This document shows positions 1 to 5,455 of a DNA stretch of 7,330 bases, piece by piece; the first letter of the stretch is position 1; every line of letters begins with the position of its first letter. Origin of the DNA: Thiobacillus denitrificans (GTDB lineage: Bacteria; Pseudomonadota; Gammaproteobacteria; Burkholderiales; Thiobacillaceae). A program made the translations under genes and the position numbers. The stretch is from assembly GCA_002424845.1 (NCBI GenBank), contig DILD01000044.1, forward strand, positions 1 to 7,330, given 5' to 3'. The notes below the pieces were generated by a model. That model had not been told where the DNA came from and searched no databases. It worked only from the letters and a program-made list of their open reading frames with translations.

Positions 1-611
1 CCACCTTCAACGAGGTGAACATGGCACCGGTGAATGAATTGCGCCAGCGCTTCAAGGCCGAGTTCGAAGTCAAGCACGGCATCAAACTCGGCTACATGTC
101 GTTCTTCGTTCGCGCGGTATGCCAGGCGCTGCGGCAGTTTCCGGTCGTCAACGCCGCCATCGACGGTGACGACATCGTGTGGCACGACGACGCGGACATC
201 GGCATCGCGATTTCCAGTCCGCGCGGTCTGGTGGTGCCGATCCTGCGCCGTGCGCAGACGCAGTCGTCGGCTGCCATTGAATCCGCCATTGCCGACTTTG
301 CCCAGCGCGCGCGCGACAACAGACTCACGCTCGAGGATTTGAGCGGTGGCACCTTTACCATCACCAACGGCGGCGTGTTCGGCTCGCTCCTGTCCACGCC
401 CATCCTCAACCCGCCGCAGTCCGCCATCCTGGGCATGCATACCATCCAGGAGCGTCCGGTCGCAGAAAACGGCCAGGTGGTGATTCGACCCATGATGTAT
501 CTGGCACTGACGTATGACCATCGTTTGATCGACGGTCGCGATGCCGTCCAGTTTCTGGTGGCGCTGAAGGCGGCGCTGGAAGCGCCCGAATCCCTGCTGC
601 AGGTGTCTTGA
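1..611 (+). CDS. odhB: 2-oxoglutarate dehydrogenase E2, dihydrolipoyl succinyltransferase (3' part)
   Basis: This is the C-terminal catalytic domain of the E2 subunit of the 2-oxoglutarate dehydrogenase complex, which transfers the succinyl group from lipoyl-lysine to CoA in the TCA cycle. The frame is open from base 3 (TFNEVNMAP) to the TGA at 609-611; the lipoyl and E1/E3-binding domains lie outside the window. About 200 residues are visible. They include the block NGGVFGSLLSTPILNPPQSA, the region MMYLALTYDHRLIDG with the catalytic His and Asp of the DHRxxDG motif, and the usual C-terminal helix. From memory of the family it follows E. coli SucB almost residue for residue, which favours the succinyl enzyme over pyruvate dehydrogenase E2. 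A lipoamide dehydrogenase gene often follows odhB; here an ABC ATPase follows instead. A GTG at 15 is internal, not a start. Confidence 0.95.
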   Translation, partial: TFNEVNMAPVNELRQRFKAEFEVKHGIKLGYMSFFVRAVCQALRQFPVVNAAIDGDDIVWHDDADIGIAISSPRGLVVPILRRAQTQSSAAIESAIADFAQRARDNRLTLEDLSGGTFTITNGGVFGSLLSTPILNPPQSAILGMHTIQERPVAENGQVVIRPMMYLALTYDHRLIDGRDAVQFLVALKAALEAPESLLQVS

Positions 612-613
612 GC

Positions 614-1456
614 ATGTCGGCATCGCAACAGGCAGACCAGAAGCAACCGGCAAAGAGCCTGATCGAAGTCCGTGATCTGCACTTCTCCTATGAGCACAAT
701 GCCGTGCTCAAGGGGATCAATCTCACGATTCCCCGCGGCAAGATTGTCGGCATTCTGGGCGTCAGCGGCTGCGGCAAGTCCACGCTGCTGCGCCACTTTG
801 GCGGCCAGCTCAGGCCATCGCGCGGTAGCGTGATTTTCGATGGCCAGGTGGTTCATGAACTGAACAACACCGACCTCTATGCGTTGCGGCGCAAGATGGG
901 CATGATGTTCCAGGTCAGCGGCCTGTTCAGCGACCTGTCGGTGTTCGACAACATTGCTTACCCGATGCGCGAGCACACCGATCTGCCGGAAGACGTCATC
1001 CACGACCTGGTGCTGATGAAGCTGCACGCCGTCGGCCTGCGCGGCGCCCATGCCCTGCGTACCAGCGAACTGTCTGGCGGCATGGAACGTCGCGTGGCGC
1101 TGGCGCGGGCGATCGCGCTCGACCCCATGCTGATCATGTACGACGAGCCCTTCGCCGGCCTCGACCCGATCTCGCTCAACACCATCGCCAACCTGATTCG
1201 GCGCCTCAACGATGCGCTCGGTCTGACTTCGGTGGTGGTGACCTATGACGTGTCGGAATCGCTGAAAGTCGCCGACATCGTCTATTTCATCCACGAGGGC
1301 GTAGTGGTCGCCGAAGGCAATGCCGCCGATATGGCGGACTCCGCCGACGCCTTCGTTCATCAGTTCGTCCATGCCAAACCCGATGGCCCCGTGGCTTTCC
1401 AGTATCCGGGCAGGCCCTATGCGGAAGAGCTGGAAATCCCCCGTATGCCAGGATAG
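614..1456 (+). CDS. mlaF: MlaF-type ABC transporter ATP-binding protein
   Basis: A 280-residue cytoplasmic ABC ATPase most like MlaF, which powers phospholipid/MCE transport between the outer and inner membranes. Seen: A-loop Tyr26, Walker A GVSGCGKST at 49-57, Q-loop Gln100 followed by SGLFSDLSVFDNIAYPMREH (typical of MlaF), signature LSGGM at 153-157, Walker B LIMYDEP with catalytic Glu178, and D-loop GLDP. The C-terminal tail DGPVAFQYPGRPY resembles the MlaF extension. The H-loop residue expected to be His is Tyr211 (VVVTYDV). The ATG at 614 lies 2 bases after the odhB stop, suggesting read-through transcription or coupling; a TTG at 608 in the same frame is less likely. No strong Shine-Dalgarno is visible. 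No mlaE, mlaD or mlaC homologue follows, so any permease partner must be encoded elsewhere. The ABC family is certain; the MlaF role is inferred from similarity. Confidence 0.88.
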   Translation: MSASQQADQKQPAKSLIEVRDLHFSYEHNAVLKGINLTIPRGKIVGILGVSGCGKSTLLRHFGGQLRPSRGSVIFDGQVVHELNNTDLYALRRKMGMMFQVSGLFSDLSVFDNIAYPMREHTDLPEDVIHDLVLMKLHAVGLRGAHALRTSELSGGMERRVALARAIALDPMLIMYDEPFAGLDPISLNTIANLIRRLNDALGLTSVVVTYDVSESLKVADIVYFIHEGVVVAEGNAADMADSADAFVHQFVHAKPDGPVAFQYPGRPYAEELEIPRMPG

Positions 1457-1498
1457 GCCGCGCGAATCGACTGCCCGTCTGGCTGAAGGGGGTGAGGT

Positions 1499-1888
1499 TT
1501 ATTCCTGCAGCAGCGTCACTCGGGTGCGCGATGTCGCGCGATCGATATCCAGTTGCACCACGCAGTATTCGTTTATTTCGTCGACCGGTGTCGGGTCGTC
1601 CGCACAATTGCAGCCGGCGATGATGCCGGTATAGAAAATCCCGGCCTTCACCCCGATCTGTTCACCCGTTGCGTTGACGCTGATGATCATGGCCTGGAAG
1701 GGCCGATCAGTGACGTAGCTGCTGGACGACAGCCCTTGCTGCAGTGGCAGGCAGCTGGCATCCATCTGTTCGATTTCCTGTTTGAGAACTGTCTCGAATT
1801 CAGGCGTTTCCCATGCACTCATGGCCTTGGTCAGATGGATGGGGGAGGCGGATTTCATCTGCGGGGAGGCGCTCGGTGGCTCAGACAT
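1499..1888 (-). CDS. Small uncharacterised protein with Cys-x-Cys motif
   Basis: I do not recognise this 129-residue protein. It has no signal peptide or membrane segment, so it is probably cytoplasmic. The N-terminal ~22 residues are Ser/Pro-rich and low in complexity. The rest looks folded: an acidic helix (ETPEFETVLKQEIEQMD), a strand-rich centre (FQAMIISVNATG), then GIIAGCNCADDPTPVDE and a late Cys in EYCVVQLDID. The CNC pair, the later Cys and nearby acidic residues could bind a metal, but this is a guess. Its ATG at 1888 overlaps the end of the upstream VOC gene by 8 bases (ATGTCTGA), which argues for a shared transcript and translational coupling. Internal ATGs at 1858 and 1822 are alternatives; 1822 would drop the low-complexity head. 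No good Shine-Dalgarno is seen before any of them. It ends 42 bases from the convergent ATPase gene. Confidence 0.75.
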   Translation of the reverse strand: MSEPPSASPQMKSASPIHLTKAMSAWETPEFETVLKQEIEQMDASCLPLQQGLSSSSYVTDRPFQAMIISVNATGEQIGVKAGIFYTGIIAGCNCADDPTPVDEINEYCVVQLDIDRATSRTRVTLLQE

Positions 1889-2279
1889 GCGGGAAGTCCG
1901 GATTGTGTGCAATTTCCCATGCGAAACCATCCGGATCGATGAAGTAGCCGGAGTAGCCGCCCCAGTCCGTCGGGTGGCCGGGCCGGGTAACGGTGCCGCC
2001 ACCGATAGCCGCGCGCGCGAGCAGCGCATCCACTTCGGCCGGCGAGCGGACATTGTGTGCCAGTGCAAACCCGCTAAATCCTGAACCAGCCGGGGCCAGT
2101 CCGGCATCCTTCGCCAGGTTTTCGCGTGGCCACAGCGCCAGCCAGGTTTGGCCGAGTTCGAAGAAGGTCACCGATGGCGGCGTCTGCAGTTGCGGCAATT
2201 CCAGACAGTCCGCGTAAAAGCGAGTGGCGCGTTCAAGGTCGGCGACACCGAGGGTGATCAGGCTGATGCGGGGTTCCAT
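1881..2279 (-). CDS. VOC family (glyoxalase/bleomycin-resistance fold) protein
   Basis: A 132-residue single-module vicinal-oxygen-chelate protein with paired beta-alpha-beta-beta-beta halves. It opens with MEPRISLITLGVADLERATRFY, the usual first strand and helix, and closes with GYSGYFIDPDGFAWEIAHNP, the characteristic DPDG turn followed by a Glu that is often a metal ligand. The first-strand position usually held by a metal-binding His is Leu, so standard glyoxalase I chemistry is doubtful. The substrate cannot be told from sequence; many relatives are annotated only as VOC or glyoxalase-like. The ATG at 2279 is strongly supported by an AGGAGGGA Shine-Dalgarno (2284-2291) about 5 bases upstream. 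The frame runs open beyond this start as far as 2711 but overlaps the macrodomain gene there and is not used. It lies 65 bases downstream of the macrodomain gene and overlaps the next gene by 8 bases. Confidence 0.9.
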   Translation of the reverse strand: MEPRISLITLGVADLERATRFYADCLELPQLQTPPSVTFFELGQTWLALWPRENLAKDAGLAPAGSGFSGFALAHNVRSPAEVDALLARAAIGGGTVTRPGHPTDWGGYSGYFIDPDGFAWEIAHNPDFPHV

Positions 2280-2344
2280 GGCGTCCCTCCTGAAATCAGG
2301 TTGAGTGGGGTTGAATGCGGCAAGCGAGCGGTTCCCGTCTCCGA

Positions 2345-2866
2345 TCAGGCCTTGACCAGCAGTGCCTGATAGCGCCCGAGATCCTCGGCCGTATGACAGC
2401 AGAAAATCACCTCGCGGATCAGCGGAAAGAGGGGCAGGGTTGCGCACACGGTCATCACCGCAATCTGTGCGGCGGCATCCTTCGGGTAAGCATAGACCCC
2501 GGTGCTGATGGCAGGAAATGCCAGCGAACGGAGGCCGTTTTCTGCGGCGACTTCGAGCGAGCGGCGGTAGCACGAGGCCAGCAATTCCGGTTCGCCGCGA
2601 TTTCCCCCGTGCCAGATCGGACCGACGGTGTGGATCACGGAACGGGCGGGCAGACGGTAGCCTTGGGTGAGCTTTGCGTCGCCCGTCTGGCAGACGCCCA
2701 GCGTCCGGCATTCGGCCAGCAGGTGCGGGCCGGCAGCCCGATGGATCGCGCCGTCGACCCCGCCGCCGCCCAGCAGCGACGAATTGGCCGCGTTGACGAT
2801 GGCATCCACCTTCAGAGTCGTGAGGTCGGCCTGAATGGCGCGTAGCGCGGCGGGCGTGGCAGGCAT
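2345..2866 (-). CDS. ymdB: Macrodomain protein, O-acetyl-ADP-ribose deacetylase/ADP-ribosyl hydrolase
   Basis: A 173-residue cytoplasmic single macrodomain of the MacroD/YmdB type, which hydrolyses O-acetyl-ADP-ribose and removes mono-ADP-ribose from acidic residues. Seen: Asp14 in ADLT (the adenine-contacting position of the usual GDIT), the loop IVNAANSSLLGGGGVDGAIH (residues 23-42) carrying Asn28 and Asp38, which align with the catalytic Asn25 and Asp35 of E. coli YmdB, and FPAISTGVYAYP, the phosphate-binding loop. Length matches YmdB (177 residues). The ATG at 2866 is the only possible in-frame start but lacks a clear Shine-Dalgarno. It sits 31 bases after the lipocalin stop, so translation may rely on the upstream gene. 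The family is certain. In vivo substrates are unknown; no NAD+/ADP-ribosyltransferase partner gene is in the window, so a toxin-antitoxin role is not indicated. Confidence 0.94.
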   Translation of the reverse strand: MPATPAALRAIQADLTTLKVDAIVNAANSSLLGGGGVDGAIHRAAGPHLLAECRTLGVCQTGDAKLTQGYRLPARSVIHTVGPIWHGGNRGEPELLASCYRRSLEVAAENGLRSLAFPAISTGVYAYPKDAAAQIAVMTVCATLPLFPLIREVIFCCHTAEDLGRYQALLVKA

Positions 2867-2897
2867 CCGGAGCAGGGGCGGACGGATCGCGGATCGA

Positions 2898-3428
2898 TCA
2901 GGGCGAGGAGGGGGTGTGCCGGGTCAGCATAAAGGCCCGACGGTCGAAGCCGAGCGCATCGGCCCGGGTGAGCAGGGTTTCCCGGATTACCGGATCGAGC
3001 CGGGGTGAGCGTGCCAGAATCCAGGCGTACTGGCGGCTTGGCTCGCCGACCAGCACCCAGCGATAGTCCGGGTCGAGCGCCAGTACCTGGTAATCGCCGT
3101 AAAAGGGACGGAAGAAACTCACCCGCAGTCTGGCGCCCTGGCTGCCTGCGACCACCTTCGCAATGCCGCGGGCCTGTTCGAGCTCGCCCTTTTCATTGCG
3201 ACATTGATTGAGTACGGATAGCCGCTCGCCATCCGGGCGATAGATCGCCTGGACATCCGATGCGCACATGGACTGGAAGCGATTCGGCAAGCGCGCGATT
3301 TCGTACCAGGTACCGTAATAGCGATCCAGGTCGACGCCTGCGACGGTCGGGAGCGGGGCATGGGAAGTCGTGCAGCCCAGCAGCAGGGCTGCCAGGCTGA
3401 AAACGGCAAGGCGTCGAGCGTGCTTCAT
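2898..3428 (-). CDS. blc: Blc-type outer-membrane lipocalin lipoprotein
   Basis: A 176-residue bacterial lipocalin, an eight-stranded barrel anchored by lipid to the outer membrane that is thought to bind lysophospholipids or fatty acids during envelope stress. The N-terminus (MKHARRLAVFSLAALLLGC) is a lipoprotein signal with lipobox LLGC and lipidated Cys19. Thr, not Asp, at +2 favours outer-membrane sorting. The mature part has the lipocalin GxW motif in YYGTWYEIARLPNRFQ, the strand FRPFYGDYQVLALD, and YAWILARSPRLD typical of Blc. Length matches E. coli Blc (177 residues). ATG 3428 is chosen over an in-frame TTG at 3443 because an AAAGG Shine-Dalgarno (3436-3440) sits 7 bases before it. It is first in a minus-strand operon with the macrodomain, VOC and unknown genes. 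A hairpin separates it from the upstream channel gene. Confidence 0.93.
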   Translation of the reverse strand: MKHARRLAVFSLAALLLGCTTSHAPLPTVAGVDLDRYYGTWYEIARLPNRFQSMCASDVQAIYRPDGERLSVLNQCRNEKGELEQARGIAKVVAGSQGARLRVSFFRPFYGDYQVLALDPDYRWVLVGEPSRQYAWILARSPRLDPVIRETLLTRADALGFDRRAFMLTRHTPSSP

Positions 3429-3465
3429 GAGAAGGCCTTTCAACGGCGAAGCCGCAGGCAGTTGC

Positions 3466-3506
3466 GGTTGTCCCGGCCGCTCTGGATAAAGCAGGCCGGG
3501 ACAACC
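3466..3506 (-). terminator. Hairpin after the channel gene; possible terminator or 3' stabiliser
   Basis: A perfect 13-bp inverted repeat: GGTTGTCCCGGCC at 3466-3478 and its complement at 3494-3506, with a 15-base loop in which GCT (3479-3481) and AGC (3490-3492) can add three more pairs around one bulge. It starts 7 bases past the stop of the channel gene. The minus-strand sequence after the stem is not a T run, so this is not a textbook intrinsic terminator. It could be a U-less terminator, an mRNA 3' end protector, or a regulatory dyad for the lipocalin operon beginning about 38 bases further on. Confidence 0.5.
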
Positions 3507-3513
3507 CGGTGAG

Positions 3514-4179
3514 TTACTTTTCCGTCAGCCGCTTGATCACGCTGGCGGCCCATTCGCGGCCGCCCAGCCCGAACGCCAGCGCAAATGCCAGGCCGATGGC
3601 GCCGAAGCCGATCTGGAAGGCGGCGGTCAGCAGATTGGTGCCGATCTCGAGTTGTTCCAGTGCCACGAACACCACGAAAATGATCACCGCATATTCAGCC
3701 AGGGTGCTGATGGTGAGCGCGCCCTGCACGCCCATGTTATTGAGGTAGGCGAACACCATGCGGTTGACGAAGCGCGCCACCAGCACGCCGAACACCAGCA
3801 CCAGGATGGCGACGATGAGGTTGGGGATGTAGAGCACGACCTTGTTGAACAGCTCGGCTACCATGTGCAGGCCCAGGCTGTTGGACACGGTGACGACGAC
3901 GACGAAAATGATGACCCAGTAAACCAGTTTGGCGAGGATGCGCGACAGCGAAACATCCAGGTTGCCATGCTTGAGGAAGGCCTCGATGCCGGTTTTTTCG
4001 GCCAGACTGTCGAAGCGCAGCACATCGAGCATTTTCAATACGCCGGTACGCACCAGGTTGGCGAGCAGCCAGCCGACGAAGAGCAGCAGCAGGGCCGCCA
4101 GGAGTTGCGGAACGAAGCCGGCAAGTTGCGTCCAGAAGGTGGTCAGGGAGGCGACGAACACATCGATTTGCTGCTGCAT
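3514..4179 (-). CDS. Mechanosensitive-channel-related TM-helix membrane protein
   Basis: A 221-residue inner-membrane protein of the conserved TM-helix group related to small-conductance mechanosensitive channels. About five hydrophobic segments are visible: roughly residues 22-43, 81-101, 113-135, 160-177 and 184-206. The last is rich in Gly and Ala (GFGAIGLAFALAFGLGGREW) and resembles the pore-lining TM3 of MscS. The protein ends about 15 residues later, so the cytoplasmic beta domain and cage of MscS are missing. A role in osmotic or ion-flux control is inferred from family only. ATG 4179 is preferred over an in-frame upstream ATG at 4212 because AAGGAG lies 6 bases before it, and because 4212 falls inside the probable -10 box. 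It is transcribed divergently from the hydrogenase operon and followed by a strong hairpin. Confidence 0.88.
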   Translation of the reverse strand: MQQQIDVFVASLTTFWTQLAGFVPQLLAALLLLFVGWLLANLVRTGVLKMLDVLRFDSLAEKTGIEAFLKHGNLDVSLSRILAKLVYWVIIFVVVVTVSNSLGLHMVAELFNKVVLYIPNLIVAILVLVFGVLVARFVNRMVFAYLNNMGVQGALTISTLAEYAVIIFVVFVALEQLEIGTNLLTAAFQIGFGAIGLAFALAFGLGGREWAASVIKRLTEK

Positions 4180-4203
4180 GGGATGCTCCTTGGTTACCGC
4201 GAA

Positions 4204-4216
4204 AAAAGTCATTATA
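4204..4216 (-). promoter_or_regulatory. Probable sigma70 -10 promoter of the channel gene
   Basis: The minus strand carries a perfect TATAAT (plus-strand bases 4211-4216), which would place the transcript start near 4204, about 25 bases before the ATG at 4179. The -35 region 17 bases upstream (4234-4239, AAAATC) does not match consensus, but it lies in an A-run within a small inverted repeat (CGGATT at 4232-4237, AATCCG at 4242-4247). Confidence 0.55.
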
Positions 4217-4267
4217 GCGAACGCACGGTGACGGATTTTTTAATCCGGATGAAGCCTTTCGTCATCA

Positions 4268-4299
4268 AAAGCCGTCTGGCCTGTTCGATTGACGGCTTT
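4268..4299. promoter_or_regulatory. Inverted repeat upstream of the hydrogenase operon; candidate operator
   Basis: A perfect 9-bp inverted repeat, AAAGCCGTC (4268-4276) and GACGGCTTT (4291-4299), with a 14-base spacer. Half-site centres are 23 bases apart, near two DNA turns, as for a dimeric regulator. It covers the -35 region of the candidate promoter that ends at 4310. A weak terminator-type hairpin is the alternative, since on the minus strand the stem is followed by four T; however no gene is known to be read into it. Confidence 0.4.
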
Positions 4300-4310
4300 G
4301 TGCCTACACT
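4282..4310 (+). promoter_or_regulatory. Weak candidate promoter of the hydrogenase operon
   Basis: TACACT at 4305-4310 is a plausible -10 box giving a start near 4317 and a leader of about 17 bases before ATG 4334. The matching -35 window (4282-4287, TGTTCG) is poor, as expected for an activator-dependent or alternative-sigma promoter. The TTGACG at 4289-4294 is only 10 bases from the -10 box and cannot serve as its -35. Confidence 0.25.
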
Positions 4311-4333
4311 GTCGGAAACACTCTCTCACAGAC

Positions 4334-5455
4334 ATGCTTGCCCATCCCGATCCAGCCGGATTCCTGCCGCTCGACCAGTTGCCCGAACTGCTTTCCCTGC
4401 TGATGCGGCAGGGATATCAATGCCTGGGGCCGGCGCCGGAGCATGGCGCCATCGTCATGCGTCCCCTGCAAACGTCCAGCGATCTGGCGCGCGGTCTTCA
4501 GGCCGAGCAGGCGCCTGGCCACTACCGGCTGACACACGATTCGGACAATCGCTACTTTGCCTGGGCTCACGGGCCGCAGGCGATCAAGCCCCATACCTTC
4601 GCGCCGCAGGAGTCCGTGTGGCAGGTCGATCGCGATCTGGCCGGCGTGCTGCAATTCAGGCCGGTCATGCCGGAGCCCCCCTTGCAGGCGCTCATCGGCG
4701 TGCGCGCCTGCGATCTGGCCGCGCTGGCCTTGCAGGATGCGCACTTCCTGCGCGAAGGCCGGCGCGATCCGCAATATGCGCAGCGGCGCGAACGCCTGTT
4801 CCTGGTCGCGGTGCAATGCGCCGTGCCGGCCGCCACCTGTTTTTGTGCGTCCACCGGCGACGGGCCGACGCCGACGGCGGGCTACGACCTTGCGCTGGCG
4901 GAACTGGCAGAGGGCTTCGTTACGGTAGCGGGCAGCGAAAAGGGCGCTGCGGTATTGCGTGCACTGAATCTGTCGCCGGCCACGGCCGGCCAGATCGAGA
5001 CAGCTCGCCAACAGGGTGAACAGGCCGCTGCGGTGCAGACGCGCAGCCTGCCCGGACAGAATCTGCGCGACGCGCTGATGAGCCGGCTTGAGCATCCGCG
5101 CTGGGACGAGGTGGCTGCACGTTGTCTGGCCTGCGGTAATTGTACCGCCGTGTGCCCCACCTGTTTCTGCCATGCCGAGACCGATGTGCCGGCGCTCGAC
5201 GGCGACTCAAGCCGGCACGAGCGGAACTGGGATTCGTGTTTCGGCGAGTCGCACGGTTACCTGCACGGCTTCAATGTGCGATCCGATATTCGCAGCCGCT
5301 ATCGCCAATGGCTGACCCACAAGCTCGCCACCTGGCACGACCAGTTCGGTCGCGGCGGGTGCGTCGGCTGCGGTCGCTGCATTGCCTGGTGCCCGGTCGG
5401 CATCGACCTGACCGAGGAAGTGGCCGCCCTGACGGCCAGCGAGGTCAAGCCATGA
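4334..5455 (+). CDS. hydB: Group 3b [NiFe] hydrogenase beta subunit, 4Fe-4S protein
   Basis: A 373-residue cytoplasmic iron-sulphur subunit that carries electrons between the hydrogenase small subunit and the flavin subunit. It is related to anaerobic sulfite reductase subunit A. Two 4Fe-4S motifs are visible: C264, C267, C270, C274 (CLACGNCTAVCP) and C343, C346, C349, C353 (CVGCGRCIAWCP). Extra cysteines C277 and C279 follow the first motif. The N-terminal domain has GVRACDLAAL and a cysteine group C162, C169, C171 (TCFCAS), as I recall from other family members. ATG 4334 gives the family-like N-terminus, but no Shine-Dalgarno precedes it; TTG codons at 4289 and 4298 would add residues of no family likeness and overlap the promoter region. 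It is first of the operon; its TGA overlaps the next ATG (ATGA). Confidence 0.9.
   Translation: MLAHPDPAGFLPLDQLPELLSLLMRQGYQCLGPAPEHGAIVMRPLQTSSDLARGLQAEQAPGHYRLTHDSDNRYFAWAHGPQAIKPHTFAPQESVWQVDRDLAGVLQFRPVMPEPPLQALIGVRACDLAALALQDAHFLREGRRDPQYAQRRERLFLVAVQCAVPAATCFCASTGDGPTPTAGYDLALAELAEGFVTVAGSEKGAAVLRALNLSPATAGQIETARQQGEQAAAVQTRSLPGQNLRDALMSRLEHPRWDEVAARCLACGNCTAVCPTCFCHAETDVPALDGDSSRHERNWDSCFGESHGYLHGFNVRSDIRSRYRQWLTHKLATWHDQFGRGGCVGCGRCIAWCPVGIDLTEEVAALTASEVKP

Larger units (their letters stand above)
4180..4333. other. Divergent intergenic spacer between channel and hydrogenase operon
   Basis: A 154-bp AT-richer spacer between two divergently read units. It contains the minus-strand TATAAT, two small inverted repeats (4232-4247 and 4268-4299) and the weak plus-strand -10 candidate. 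I see no FNR-like dyad (TTGAT-N4-ATCAA) and no convincing sigma54 -24/-12 pair. It is the only substantial non-coding stretch in the window. Confidence 0.7.

Noticed and set aside
92..1372. Long minus-strand open frame (426 codons) opposite odhB and the ATPase
   Set aside because: It spans two certain plus-strand genes, its product has no recognisable domain and is rich in His, Arg and Gln in the manner of GC-rich antisense frames.
2280..2711. Upstream extension of the VOC frame into the macrodomain gene
   Set aside because: A strong Shine-Dalgarno fixes the start at 2279, and the extension has no VOC likeness.
2345..2866. Macrodomain gene as antitoxin of a DarTG-type toxin-antitoxin pair
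   Set aside because: No ADP-ribosyltransferase toxin is adjacent; the flanking genes are a lipocalin and a VOC protein, and the sequence fits YmdB.
4256..4269. FNR/CRP-like site around ATCAA at 4265-4269
   Set aside because: The matching left half-site is CTTTC instead of TTGAT, so only one half is present.
4289..4310. TTGACG...TACACT as a sigma70 promoter pair
   Set aside because: The spacer is only 10 bases, far from the 16-18 needed, so TTGACG cannot be the -35 for this -10.
3652..5019. Plus-strand open frame of 455 codons across the channel, spacer and hydB
   Set aside because: It is antisense to the channel gene and out of frame with hydB, crosses the promoter spacer, and its composition is low-complexity shadow coding.
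5140..5451. Upstream extension of the gamma subunit frame
   Set aside because: The frame is open but lies within the beta gene; the ATG at 5452 overlapping the beta stop gives the family-like N-terminus.
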